Notes: a model not told the origin generated them from the letters alone. 64,000 nt of DNA from Ciborinia camelliae (GCA_025890175.1 JANPYM010000007.1:836525-900524), one strand, 5' to 3'; counted from the first letter of the stretch, positions 38,273 through 51,066 are shown. Program-made: numbers and translations.

Positions 38273-40510
38273 GAGGTACCAAAGATAGAGATAAAAAGCT
38301 GAGTGCGAGGATGCAATATAAATACAACTTCACTTGCGCAACCACAAATGTAATCTAGAACCTAGATACACTTTCTAGGTATATTTATTATCCGCAACCC
38401 GTTGTACCTCATGCGAAGATCTACAATGCACATTAGAGCTTAAAACTATATTGTGTGCATGTACATGGGCATATGCATATGCGTATAGATATCCCACAAA
38501 CAAACCTTAATAATCCATACATACCAATCCATCAAAACCCGCAAAAATACATCGCGCCATCATCGACATTCACATCGACATTCACTTATCTAAGCCTTGC
38601 AATTATTTCTTTGCTCATCACCCCGACAATCTGTACCCCTTTCGCTTCTCCAAGGCGATCCAGCCGATGTTTCAGATACTTGTAGCGCCCTGCCATTCGG
38701 GGAGCGTATATATAGACTATTATTTAACCCTAGGTACTTATTGTTCGGGTTTGAGATCTGGAGAATATATATCATTTATAATGTATGTAATGTTGTTAGT
38801 GAATATCTAGGTATCCAAGGAAAAGGACCCGAAAATTGAACTTTCTTCAGATTGGATGTCGGAATTTTGCGCTAATGTGCGGTATGTCATCCCAAGTCAA
38901 ATAGTTACGTGTAATGTATGAAAAAATTATGAATGTTTCAAAGATTCTAGGTCTGGATAAGTAAATGGGTGTATATCCAACTAGTTGTCAGCTTATCACA
39001 TTCCATGGCCAACTACCTGGGGCAATCAGCCAGATTTTCTCAAACGCTGACAAGTATACTGGGAATGCATGATCTATCTCCTTTATCTTTCCGTATGTTT
39101 ATACCGTTTAAGTACTAAAATATGCAAAGGCAACATCAAACTACTGGCTGTCGACAAGATAAGAGAAAAGAAACTGCATGGCTGAGGAAGAAAATACAGA
39201 TGAGATATGGATAATACGCGAATATTCCCCATAATCTACGCAACAGGTCCAGAGACCACATTACTTTGGGGATTGATCATTAACTCGCCTGCATTGGTCA
39301 AGTAGAAGAGGCACCAAAACGGCCAAGCAAACAAACCCCCTCTGTTGAGTAGCAGACACCTTAAACCTCAACCTCCAATGCGAAAGAAGAAAGCAACTAT
39401 TCCTGGGCACAAATGCTTGCCGCCCCCAGAAGTGAATATCTCTGTGCTTGTTGCTTCTTCTGTTCCTTGCCCAAATTCACGACAGGGGTTGGTAGGTCAA
39501 ACATATGTTGCTGTATCGGCGAAATTGAGTATCTCTTGAAAGCAGGACATCAATATGGGACAGCGGGATGGGACATAACCCCCCAAAAAATAAAGGAAAC
39601 ACGGCTAGTACCAGAACCTACAATATTGAAGATATCAAAGCATCCTCCTAGTGGATCACGGAAGCACTTGCAGCGAGGGAAGTTTTAAGTCTTTAAATTA
39701 TCTGGGAGCCTATGGCCGCTTGTACATGATCGGGCTCCGATTATCCCATGAAGAAGAAAGATTCAAACACAGATAATGCTCTCCGGGATTTCCTCTGCCG
39801 GGTTCGTGTTTGGGATATCATTCTTTCCTAGGGTTGTTCGAATGTCGGTTGTAGATTGAATAATGAGTATGAAAGAGTCGCACTGCGGCAGAGCTTTTGG
39901 AGTCAGGCGATCAATGTGGCTGGCCGCTGTCCATGAATTTTAGCCACTGTGGCATAAGGTAGATTAACTTATCAAAATAGGCTACTGAAAACACCACCTG
40001 GGCACATTTCACCGCTAGTTTTTCCCTCACATGCCGCCATGCGCATTACCGAGACATCAGATCAGAAAGTTTGGGTTTCAGAGACCTTCAGTACCATTAC
40101 TCCAATGACTGGACTCTCCAGTGTTTACCATATGAGATGATGCATTGGAAATTCTTGGAATATGCGTAATGGCAGCATTAGTAAGGTCTCTTGGCTCTGT
40201 CTCATGGCAGAATGAATAATTACCTCAGCCAAAATTGGCACTGGCTATCCGACTTCTTTCATAGAAGGAGAATCGCCAGATGAGTTGTAGTCACCGCTTT
40301 TCATTCATACAATGAGAACTTCAAACGGTGAGGTTTGAATCCAGAGTCTCTGTTTGTATTCGGAAAGTGATTGTAGCCCTTGAAGCCTAGACAGGTTGAT
40401 GCCCAAAGCTGGTACCTTCAAATTTGGTGGCGGCTCTCTGCATGTGGTGCTGCTGCAGACTTTATATCATAGCCATGTCTATCTTCTGCCCATAATGTTG
40501 TTACTTTCAA
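38273..40510. other. Intergenic region between divergent genes
   Basis: Contains the promoters of the secreted-protein gene (-) and the AT-hook gene (+). Short frames such as 39345-39688 are open but featureless. I see no gene, mobile element or strong repeat. Confidence 0.55.
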
Positions 40511-43309
40511 ATGTTTTCACTTTCTTTCGGTACAAGTTATCCATTTTCTGATATTGAATCGACAATGAGTTTGAGCTCTTCTCCAAATAATGAAATAGGA
40601 GCCCCTCCTATATTTGTCAGAAATTATGAATCAAACTGCCTTCGGGATCATGTTATGCTATTGGAGATGGCAAATACCGAGGCATTAAAGAAAGAGTTTT
40701 CAATCATAGATTTTCTGTGGCTCCGAAGAGTAGTGCCAGCCATTCTTTTGCGTATCATGATTTGCTAATCTTTCTACAGAATGCACCCTGGCCAAAATTG
40801 GTCAAGTTGGCGGTTTATCGTTTCTTACACCTTCATGATTTGTACCAGATAGATCAGGATGATAAAGTCAAAAATCTTGTTGATTACATGTTCCAGGAGG
40901 GCGAATTACCAAACGACCCACATTGCAGAGAACAAATGATTCATCGATGCAACAAGCTGATACTCTCAACTTCCCAATGGAAGCTGCAGGGGCTATTAGA
41001 GTATAAAGGAAACTTGCTAGTCAAGAGTCTAATATTCCAAAACGCTTGGAACAATCAACTTTCCATCATGCATCACAGGGCCAACCACTTCGACAAAGAA
41101 CAGCCTAAAAAAGCCATTGTTGTTGAGCAACCTAATAATCTTCCTGCAAAGGTACTATTTCACTCTATCGTCTCTAGATATTTAACTCACCTTGCCATAG
41201 ATCTTGGAACCAGACAGTGTGCCAGATGTATCTGTGGCAATGTTGAGCCCAGTGTCGGAAGAAAGGCAGCATGTCCCCAAATTGATCACCTCTGGCGAAC
41301 CCGATGTCAATGGCCAACTTGATATCAATGACCAACCCGATATCAAAGTTGACCCCGACGGTCCTCCTGTGGATTTGACCAAAGAGAGTGCATTGGTGTC
41401 TCAAGTCTACTCGGAACAATTATACACTTCTCTAGGCAATCCTAAATTGCTGCTGGCCCCAGTGTTAGAAGACACCCCATCAAATATTACAGATGTCATG
41501 TATGATGGTGCTGCCTCTTTCTGTCATGGATTGCCTGACTTTGGGCTCGACACTCAAGACAACGAAGTTTCACCTCCGAATGGAACCTCTGTCACCCATG
41601 CAACACCTTCGGATAAAACTGTTAGAGGGAAGGTAATATTCTTCAAGGACTTTGTCCGCCACAACTGTCCCTCGGAGGCATCATTTCGGCGCCTGATGGG
41701 TGATTTCAAGGCTGCTGCACGTTTCCTCATCTCGACCCCAAACAAATTCAATCAACTTGTGTATCGTGAAGCAACAGAGCTGATCTGGCAAAGTCATGGT
41801 CAATTTCTGAAACTCTGGAGATCATTTACTGAACCCGCGCAGACATTGATAGAATTCACGTTTCTTAACACTCCTTGGTTATCTGGATTTACAATTGATA
41901 CGAATATTGATGAAGACCTCGTCAGAGCTAAACAACTTATTTGGGATGGCTTCTGGATGTTCATCGATGGTCATCCTGAATTTATTGACCAGCAGCGTGT
42001 CTTTCGGGTTCTTGCAAGACCTAAACTACCACATCTCCCATCGGTGCCATCCAAGCGGCCAATAGATAATTCACATGATATTCAACGACCCTGCCCTCAA
42101 GGGAACGAGAAAGAATCGAGCTCAAATGGCTCGAATGAAAGAGCACGATCGATTTCTTCGGCAAGATCTAGTGGCCAAGCATCAAATGATAGTGCCACCT
42201 CATGTGAAGGTGACCGAAGCACCAATGAAATTCCGGCTTCACGAAAATTGCCCACATCACTAAAACGACCCCGAGGGCGACCGCGCAAGACAAGTCAACA
42301 ATCCAACATCATCAACCAACCAAAGCCTGCCAATGAGCTACTAAATCCAGCGAATATTCAACAACAACAACAACAACAACAACAGAAACAGCAACAGAAA
42401 CAACAATGGTTCGATCAATGCAAATCACTTACAGTGTCTGACATACTGAGATCTCAATTTGATACTCCAACATCAAATAGGTCGAGAAGAGCTCCGAATT
42501 TCGAACCGAATTATCTCAGTGTTCAACCGCATGGTGGTATCCCTGTGGCAGAGTCAGTACAATATCTCAACAGATGCAGCGTTTCATACATGCCATATAA
42601 ACATCCGAGTACCTACCAGAGCCCACAACAATATGGCTACCCTCAGTCTTCCGCACCAATCACTAGTCAATTATCCATAGTTCCGGCTCAAAGACCACCA
42701 TTCTCATTACAATCCCCTCCGCCACTATCACCAAACTCCTCTGCTCTCCCTGAAGTAATTATGGCTCCATCTCAAGCCCGCTCATCATTCGCAAACTTTT
42801 CACCGCCGGTGTCATCCCATGCTCCCACATTCCCCCTGTCCCCGCCAATATCTCCACAATCCCAAGATCCAACTGCCAACTCCGGTTTCATCCCAACCCC
42901 CAAAATTCAATTCCGCGTTCAGATCTTCCCCAACGGACCCTTCAGCACTCCCTACCCCAAATGGATCCTGGGGGTTCCGGGGAAACCGCCCATCACCACT
43001 CCACAATTTTTCTCGTGGTTCATAAATGTCACTCGTATTGGTCATCAGCACAGTCCCGATTTGTTGACCTTTAGACTTAAAGATGCAGTACCGATTCCGA
43101 TTATTTATACCGTTTCACGCAGTGGGGATGCGAATGGCATAGATGCATTGGCGAAGTTAAGGGTGGATATTAAGAGGGAGTGTGAGATTGCGGGGAGGTT
43201 GGTGATGGGGTTGGAGAGATTTGAGATTTTCGTTAGTGTGACCGAGGAGGGAGGGGATGGGAAGGGGAGAGAGGATGGGAGAGAGCAGGTCCTGGGGGAA
43301 GAATGGTGA
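40511..43309 (+). CDS. AT-hook, glutamine-rich nuclear protein
   Basis: Three exons, 40511-40729, 40780-41151 and 41201-43309, join in phase 0 to 900 codons (899 residues). Introns are 50 nt (GTAGTG...TTTCTACAG) and 49 nt (GTACTA...GCCATAG). An AT-hook (KRPRGRPRKTS, about residue 550-560) indicates binding to the minor groove of AT-rich DNA, so a chromatin or transcription role is likely. A CAA-encoded Gln tract with Lys interruptions follows at about 585-602, then a Pro/Ser/Gln-rich region (about 640-760). Two segments look folded but are unknown to me: residues about 340-475 (VIFFKDFVRHNCPSEASFRRLM onward), and the C-terminus about 765-875 (RVQIFPNGPFSTPYPKWILG onward). The start may instead be the in-frame ATG of MSLSSSPNN at 40568. 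Tandem GEPDVNGQLDIN/DQPDIKVDPD repeats occur near residue 230. Confidence 0.78.
42361..42405 (+). repeat. CAA trinucleotide repeat in coding sequence
   Basis: Interrupted CAA/CAG repeat encoding the Gln tract of the AT-hook protein, in the reading frame of exon 3. Length polymorphism between isolates would be expected. Confidence 0.9.
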
Positions 43310-45516
43310 CTCGCTGGGCAGGATGAATTTTAATATGGAATTAATGATTTAATGACCTTTGATGAATCATGTAAAGCACCTACTGTTTAGTTTTATGAAT
43401 GTTACGACTTAATCAAGTGAAGCAGTACTGTTAGACAATATTTGGCCTTGTGGTTCACCACCACTTCAGTAAACTTGACTGCATACCTTATACTTATATC
43501 AACATCAACAAATCTCAGCATCATTCAACTCACTACTATCCTATTTTTTTCATCTAAACCATCATCTCCAAAAATCCAAAACGCACCTACCGGTTGCACT
43601 TTCCCAGCATCAGATTGAATTGTTTTTTGTATGGTGAGAACCATTGGATCTACATATATATACCTAAGCAACAAGAAAACTCCCTGATTCATTAACAAGA
43701 GAATCACGCATAATAAGATAAGATGAAATTATAATATCCAAACGTCCTCTATGTGTAAGCAATTCTTAATATTTACCAGTATATCATCTCGGAGATACCT
43801 ACCTACTATCCCATATTCCCCATTCTTACCACCTATTCCTATTACTACCTAACTTACGCATTAAAAATTCAAAAAGAAATCCTATTCTATCTGATTCTTT
43901 CCGATCGAAAATACCTACCTACTATACCCAAACTTGCAGGATTTGAATCGATGGGCCAGTGGATGTTGTCATTGGGGGTATTAAGGCTAATTGCATGGTC
44001 GTGGGATTATTGTCTTGAGTGTCCAGGACTTCTGGTTCTCAGGGGATGTGGCGATATTCGGTATGTAGGTATGTTTTTAAGAGTCGTAGGGAGCATTTTA
44101 TTTTCATGTCATTGACTTCTCTCGCTGTAAAAGTCGTGATACATTCCCGGTATTAGGTCCTTGATTTGGGGTTCAGGAACGGAGGGAAAGTTATTGGTTG
44201 AGCGTTTCCGAGTTATTTTGCTGGAGTGGATAGGATAGGGAAGTTATGGTTCGTGGTGGTTGGTGATAGTGATATATGTAATGCGATAGTAACATGATGA
44301 TCTTGAGTAGGAGATAGAACGATAGTGAACTAGATATCTAATATCATGAAATTTGACCTCCTGTCGCAGTTAGAAACAGCTGTCCGAAGCCAATCCCCAT
44401 AGGTGATATCCCCGGTACGCCGGATGTTAACTCCTTGATTCTATTGAGCTCTCTTTTTTGAAAAATTCATAACGGGTCCCATGGTTTCTGATCTGGCTTT
44501 TAAAAGAGAGTCTGCGCTAGTTCTCTGATATGTTTGACATATGATGAAACCATAGGCAGAAGGGTGTCTATGTCGGCTTTTCTAGAAAATTCCATTTCTT
44601 TAATTGGTAGATAAGTATACGTAGTTCTTTGCACAGGTAGCCCCTTGTTTTAGAATCTTTCCTTTGTGGCGATTGGATATATAGCCATGCCTACTTTCGA
44701 CATGTAACTTAGCTCAATAGTTGAAATGAATCTTTGTAATATAGTGCTGAGTTCCATAGTCTACCTCGACGGTTTCTGGCATCCAACAACTGCAAAATGA
44801 AAAGCAGCCACATCTCTTAGCTTAGGCCGACGGGGGGGTAAAATTTCAGGCCAAATCGTATCTAGGACTCATTCAAGTCTATATATATTATCAAGTGAAT
44901 TTCTCTCCCATGTTTTCCTGTTAAATTTTCAACTATCTTGCAAGGGAAGATCAGGGGATGTTTCAAGGGCATGCACAGCTACATCGTTGGGGTTTTATTT
45001 GGAGGATATCGGATACCAAGAGAGAGGCCATTGGGAAGATATTATAGACGTTAATTAATCCCCTTAATTCTCCTTCTTCAAGGGGTAATGATTAACTATG
45101 AGCATAAATAACTATCGACCACCCGACTCGCAAACGTAGAATGGGTTGATCAGAATTCCGGGGATGAGAGGGATTTATGTGAGATACCATAAGAAAGATG
45201 CGCCGGTATTGAATTCGCAATTCACCAACGATGAATCACGACACCAAGCCCGAGGTCCTCGTGGATCTTTGCAATTCACTGCTGAGCTTTCGAATATTCG
45301 TAAATCTTTGCAACTTGTGTTTATAAAAGGGCTCAAGTCTGTGTTTTGCAAATCTCTAAACTGATCCCAAAACTATTTATTAATCGGAGACAGGCCTGTT
45401 TCGAGATATCGAGAATGATAAATTCGGGAGAGTCTTACAGATGCACTTTAATCTAAAGTCTTGTTCCATGATTATAATCCGTAGAAACGGGTGCTGATTA
45501 GGACGATAATAACTTA

Positions 45517-45893
45517 GGGCGCGTTCGGATCGCTTTTTTGAACCGATGTTGCGTATATTTGTGGGCAATATAGGCCGATCCGAACGCGAATGTTGTTAAC
45601 AAAATTAATCACGGCAAGAATTAATACCATTGTAGCATTATGGCTCACAAATGTAGTTTACCGAACGCTGATGTTCGCAACATCAGTTTCACAAAATGTG
45701 GACCCACAATTATCACAAAATGTTTAAATTTGTATGGTAATTTCGCCAAATCTCTAATGGAGATCTGATCAGCTTTTGCTTACAAAATGTTATTCACAAC
45801 GCTTTGTGAAAATTGTGGAACTACAAATTTAGGCTAAAATCGACCGCCCAATTTATATTGCCCACAAAATAAAAAATCGATCCGAACGCGCCC
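45517..45893. mobile_element. Harbinger-like MITE with GGGCGCGTTCGGATCG termini
   Basis: A 377 bp non-coding element. The left end GGGCGCGTTCGGATCG is matched by the inverted right end CGATCCGAACGCGCCC. Flanking trinucleotides are TTA (left) and TAA (right), close to the TWA target duplication of PIF/Harbinger elements although not identical. An internal copy of GATCCGAACGCG lies at about 45573. No transposase frame is present, so any movement would have relied on another element. Confidence 0.8.
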
Positions 45894-48716
45894 TAACTTT
45901 CGTCATTGCTGTTAGTGAAAAGTTGATCATATAACTATCATCCCCTCTACTATATCATATTCTGTTGTCATGTTTCCAATGATATTGCCCTTCTTTTCAG
46001 CTTTTCGTCTTTCCCTTCATCAAAGTCCTTCAGACGCTTTGGACAACTTGAAAATAATCATATTGGAAAAGAGGATCAAATGCCCAAGCTACAACCACTT
46101 GTTGTGGTTCGTATTGTTGTTTTAGGGTGGCCGGAGAAGCAAATCCTTGTAAGAGGGATCTCTTATGTATTGTGCAATACGCTTAAAAGCTCTAGTTGCT
46201 ATACATCCCGTCTTGATCCGAGGAACCTCAATACTGTTGAGGACATGATTAGTCCACGTTCTCTCTACGTCATCCATGCACAGACAAGCCTGCCCGGCAG
46301 CGTATACAATCAAAGCTGATTTGATACAAACACGTATCGCCATATCCAAGCGGGCAATCATGTGGGGATGTTGGGGAAGGGTGGGGGAGGGTAATTTAAA
46401 CCTTGATAACCTTTTAACAATCTAGATTGAGAAAGAGGACGATCAGGCATTTACTATATTCTTACGTATATACGTAAGTTGGCATCAAGCTGCGACATCC
46501 ACTCCACATCGAAACCTACAGGGTATTCCCCACAGAAAGCCAGAATAGTGTTTAGGATCAAGGCGAGGGATGGCCATATAATTACAATGGGCCTTTGCAT
46601 TTTCCAAAAAGTAGCGTGAATGCCAGACTTCCGATACTTGGATGTGTACTTGAGTCTTCATCGCCATTTCTTATTTTGCATTGACCCCTTTCACTGTTTC
46701 TGTCGCATACTGGGTATAGTCTCATAATGTATACGATGAGAGCGCAGTCCCAAGTCTATTTTCCAATCACAAGGAAATAATCGGCTGAAATTGAGATGGG
46801 GCTCAATGAATTCTCTTGGTGAAATTTGAGTTTTCTCTTATCACTTCTGATCATGCTAGTTATTGAGTACTCCACTATTGTATATTCCAATGGGAATCAT
46901 ATTTAAGTCCTTATGTGGATGCGCCGTTCAATTCTTAGGTAGTATACAGTCATCCATTCCCCAATTATTTCTCTCCTCCCCTAAATCAGCCCTTGAACCA
47001 ATCAAGTGCATATCATTATATCCCGGCATTCCCACACTTACTCTTTCGAGAAGAATAAGGGAAGCAGGAATAGCAATAGAATTCACCCTAATGCAAGATC
47101 TACACAGATGAAATCCAGGCTACATAAAGAATCAACCAGAAAGAGAGAAGTCTTTCCACCTCACAAATTCAGAAAAACCCAGGGAGTGAGATGGGTGATG
47201 GCTTGCTTACTGTGGAGGATGGTGTAGGTAGGTAGGCATGAATTCCAAGTTTCGTTCGGCTTCTAATTTCACTTACCTACTGTATGGTTAGGAAAGAAAA
47301 GATGGGAGTTGTACTGCCACTGCCACAATAGTCGATGATTTTTATTTTTGGACTTTCGGACGAAATTATTGATTTGTCACTACCTATTGCTGTAGTTCTC
47401 GCTTCATGTAATCGTCTCTTCTCTTCTCTTCTCTGCCAAAAATCTGTAATTAGGTAGGGCCAATTCAACCTTTTGTCGCATAATGTTTGGAAGGTGATGG
47501 TACATCTATGCATTTATTGTATTGTAAAAGTGTGATGATATTAAAAGAACCAGCTAATTTGCGCTATTTTTATGAAAACGGGGGTACAGTACTGGCGGTA
47601 CAGTATGAGTTGATCAAGTACTCCCAATCTTTATATAGACGAATTCTAAATACCCCTAGAACTTGTCGAGACTCATTCACTTCCTCATATCTACTTGTAG
47701 TTCAATCCTTTTAATTTTCCCATCCTATGCATTACTCACCAGAACAAAACAAAGTACCTAGGTATATACCCCCCCCTATTCATATGAGCACATGAGGAAT
47801 GCGGAGTGGTATTCAACCGAAAGAAAGGAGGGGTATAACCTCCGCACCCTGTAGACCATTCACAAACGAATGAAAGTGAATCAAGTGCAAAACCAAAGGA
47901 AAATAAAAGCATACACTCTCCTTTAGGTCTACCTTACCACCAAATCAATACCGAACCTGTCCAACGACCACCAACAGGCGCCGTGAAGCAAGGCAAAAGA
48001 TTAATCATAGGATCATTTATCAAGCTATATCCGGATGCATTGTCTTGGGCCCAATTAGGCAATGTAGGAGATGATGATAAGATAAGATGGTATTATCTAA
48101 GTATTATATCTCCAAGATACATATTCTAAAATACTTCATTTATTTGGAATCCGCAATTCTGATTGGGCTTTCAAAAAGTACTTAAATTTATCTTCATAGA
48201 GCTTTACCAACTACCTACGCAGCAGAAGCTGCAAGAGAGATCATAAAAGATCGTAGCCAATAATAAGAACGAGCCATAGGCGAAAGCTATTATTGATCGA
48301 CACGAGCAGCACTACTCAAAGCTAAGACATGGGTTATAAGCAGCCACAGTTTAGATCTTCAACTTCCTGGCTACTTCAACGTATTTTCTAAGACCGAAAA
48401 AGAGAAGATAGATTTGCGAATCCGCGATCTCCCGGTGCTTGTTTGTGGGCAGGGATGAGAGGGAGAAAAAGTATGATTGACGAACTACCATCGAGATGCC
48501 ATGAAAATTACTTAGGGTTCATTCGCCTTACCAGAGAGATGAAAAGTTTAATCGAATCACTCCGTCCTGCGCATGCGTATTCCAAAATATCCCACACTTG
48601 CAGCATGCATTCCCTCTTTTCCGCCCAGCATTCACCTGAGATTCTCGAATCCCGGGGCGGAAATGAGGTACGAAAATTGGCTAGTACGGTGGGCCATGTA
48701 TAAGGTTAATGCCACA

Positions 48717-48841
48717 TCACTTATAACTTTAGCTCTTACCTTAACTTTAACTTTAACTCTAACTCTAATTTTAACTTTAGCTCTAGCTCTAGCTTTAGCT
48801 TTAGCTTTTGTTTTTACTTTAATTTTAACTCTTATACTTTA
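48717..48841 (+). repeat. Degenerate hexamer microsatellite (TAACTT/TAGCTC type)
   Basis: About twenty degenerate copies of a six-base unit alternating TAACTT, TAACTC, TAGCTC and TAGCTT, read on the + strand. It translates as alternating Leu/Thr/Ala in one frame, which makes a spurious open frame. Confidence 0.85.
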
Positions 48842-48996
48842 AACAACAATTCTATTAAATAACAATTTTCAATTTGAAATAAAGTTTTTTCAATTTCGAA
48901 ATCGTACAAATCTACAAACGAATTTGAAATTTACAAACAAACTCTAATAAATCTACAAATTTACCTACAAATCTTTTGATGATATTATTATTGTGT

Positions 48997-49045
48997 ATCG
49001 AGCTAAGTTCTATGAAATCGGAGATTCCATAGAACTTAGCTCGAT
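48997..49045. repeat. Perfect 18 bp inverted repeat (hairpin)
   Basis: Arms 48997-49014 and 49028-49045 (ATCGAGCTAAGTTCTATG and its exact complement) enclose a 13-base loop. Inside the loop AATC and GATT could add four more pairs. It lies in a very AT-rich segment without genes. Confidence 0.9.
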
Positions 49046-50084
49046 GACTACCAGCTAGTGTATGTAGAACTACTTTATACCAACAAAATCTAACAAATCA
49101 TTTGTACAAACTATATAAATAGTATAAATCGTACGAATCATACGAACTATACGAATCGTTTATAGATTTCAAATTAATCTGATTGGTTTATTTGTTTTTT
49201 GTTTGAAAACCAATTTTAATACGATTGATATTTTATATAAATAAAAGTTTAATAAAAGTAATAAAAACAATAAAAGTAATAAAGGTGACATGGCACTAAC
49301 CTTACACATGACCGATCGCAGGCGTGCCTATCTCCGTTTACCTCTTCGTCATCCAGAAGTGTAGAATCCATTTCCAGGATCGGGTCGCGCACATCAAAGG
49401 ATGGCTCGCCAGAGGACGAGAAAAATTTCCTTAACCTGTGCGTCAAAGAGCTTTGCTTCGTAGTTGGAGAGCAGGGATCTAGCTTTGAACATGAGGCGGG
49501 ACCAATGTGAAGCTATAATACTTGCTAGCAATGATCGGATGATCCACAAAAGGAGATACATGTTCTTAGATACTTCTGGCTTTAAGTTCATGATCTGATA
49601 GTACTGAGGATCCTCCCGTCACTCAATTTTAAGATCCTCCTGTCAATACTAGAAGTGCCAAAAAAATACATACTCCTTGTACCTCCGACTTACTCTTCAA
49701 CCCGTGATATATTATTGAGATTTAGATGTAGATGATATATTCTTCAAGAAACCTTCTGTGCCCCCCCCCTTAACCTTCATCATACAAGCGATCTAACTTC
49801 ATAATTGTTGGTACAAGTATATGACCGTACATAGTAAAAGGGGGGGGTTTTGATATCAAGTCCCATGGGTATTAGACTAGCGTAGTACTAGCTTAGAACC
49901 TTGCTTATAAGCAGCCATAGCTTAGATCTTCGATCAATATCCCTCTGGCGACTTCAACGTATTTTCTTAGACAGAAGCCATACGGGCTGTATCTAGGTAG
50001 CGTACGTCAAACCCTCTAGGTGGCGTACGTCAAACCCTACGCACGCTGACGCGGACTACCGCCTACAGAAAAGTGGTTCACTAA

Positions 50085-50599
50085 GGGTGCGTTCGGATCG
50101 ATTTTTTTGAAATATTAGACCCCATTTGTCTCAATATATTAGGTCTAATGTGGTCTAAAATGATTTTGCCGAACGCGATATTGAGTTCAATATATATTAA
50201 GCTCAATATGTGGCTGAAATATTTTGATCCGAACGCAATATTAAACTCAATATTTTTATTAAAAAATATTGAGTCTAATATATTAAACTAGCAAGTATTT
50301 GAACCAATTCCTATATAGTAGTCAACAGCAACTTTTAGGTGCTGTAGACAAAATATATTTGAACCCCTGCAACTTTAGCTTCAATTTCAATAGCTTCAAT
50401 AGCTTCAATAGCTTCAATAGCTTCAATAGCTTCAATAGCTTCAATAGCTTCAATAGCTTCAATAGCTTCAATAGCTTCAATAGCTTCAATAGCTTCAATA
50501 GCTTCAATAGCTTCAATAGCTTCAAAGCTTCAATAGCTTCAATATCCTCGCCCTTTTAAATATTTACCAAATATTCAAAAAATCGATCCGAACGCACCC
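50085..50599. mobile_element. Harbinger-like MITE with GGGTGCGTTCGGATCG termini and internal minisatellite
   Basis: A 515 bp non-coding element. The left end GGGTGCGTTCGGATCG matches the inverted right end CGATCCGAACGCACCC, and the match continues into the adjacent A/T run. Both flanks carry the trinucleotide TAA (50082-50084 and 50600-50602), a perfect TWA target duplication as made by PIF/Harbinger transposases. Internal GATCCGAACGC copies occur near 50226. Its termini match those of the 45.5 kb element. Confidence 0.88.
50386..50545 (+). repeat. 9 bp minisatellite (AATAGCTTC) inside the MITE
   Basis: About seventeen nearly perfect copies of AATAGCTTC, with one shortened unit near 50524. 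It encodes SFN repeats in one frame, which explains the open frame seen there. Nothing suggests that it is translated. Confidence 0.95.
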
Positions 50600-50999
50600 T
50601 AAGTGGGTTGAAGAGAATGCTTTGATAGATATTAAGCTACAAAGTGATGCCTTTTTATGCTAGGTACTCAAAAGTACGCTAAAATGAAGATATTCCCAAT
50701 GCGTATTTCTCTACGATATCTGCTATATAAAATCTACATAAAGATTGATTTTAGTATAGTTTAATAAATTAGAACATTATCAATATATATTAATATAACC
50801 CAAAAGTATTTTACACTTTATACCCATCAGATTAATATCAATGTTACGCTAATACTAGCGTAACACTAAGCAGTACATATCATTCTTCTATAGTATAATG
50901 ACAACTTCGTTCCTCTTATACTCTTAAAAACGTACCAGAAATTTTGAGATTGATTATACAAAAAATAGTTGATGTCTTATTATCTAACTTGCCTATACC

Positions 51000-51066
51000 G
51001 GAATCCCGCTTATACCGGCCTTGATTGGTCGAATTTTCTTGTCCGGTATAGACGGGTTCTACTGTA
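51000..51066 (-). mobile_element. Solitary pogo/Fot1-like terminal sequence (remnant)
   Basis: Read on the minus strand, the segment begins TA then CAGTAGAACCCGTCTATA, followed by repeated CCGGTATA units. This resembles the termini of pogo-type Tc1/mariner elements, which start CAGTAGA and insert at TA. No opposite end was found in the window, so this is at most a fragment. Confidence 0.4.

Noticed and set aside
46122..46667. Two minus-strand frames (79 and 60 residues) as one gene
   Set aside because: No splice pair joins them convincingly and no domain is visible; possibly relic sequence.
49249..49591. Overlapping minus-strand frames as a small gene or retroelement fragment
   Set aside because: A CAG/GTTAAG donor is possible, but there is no acceptor or family match.
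49740..49860. C-run and G-run 80 bp apart as possible element termini
   Set aside because: Similarity is limited to the homopolymers; no target duplication was found.
50299..50559. SFN-repeat open frame
   Set aside because: Translation of the 9 bp minisatellite inside a MITE.
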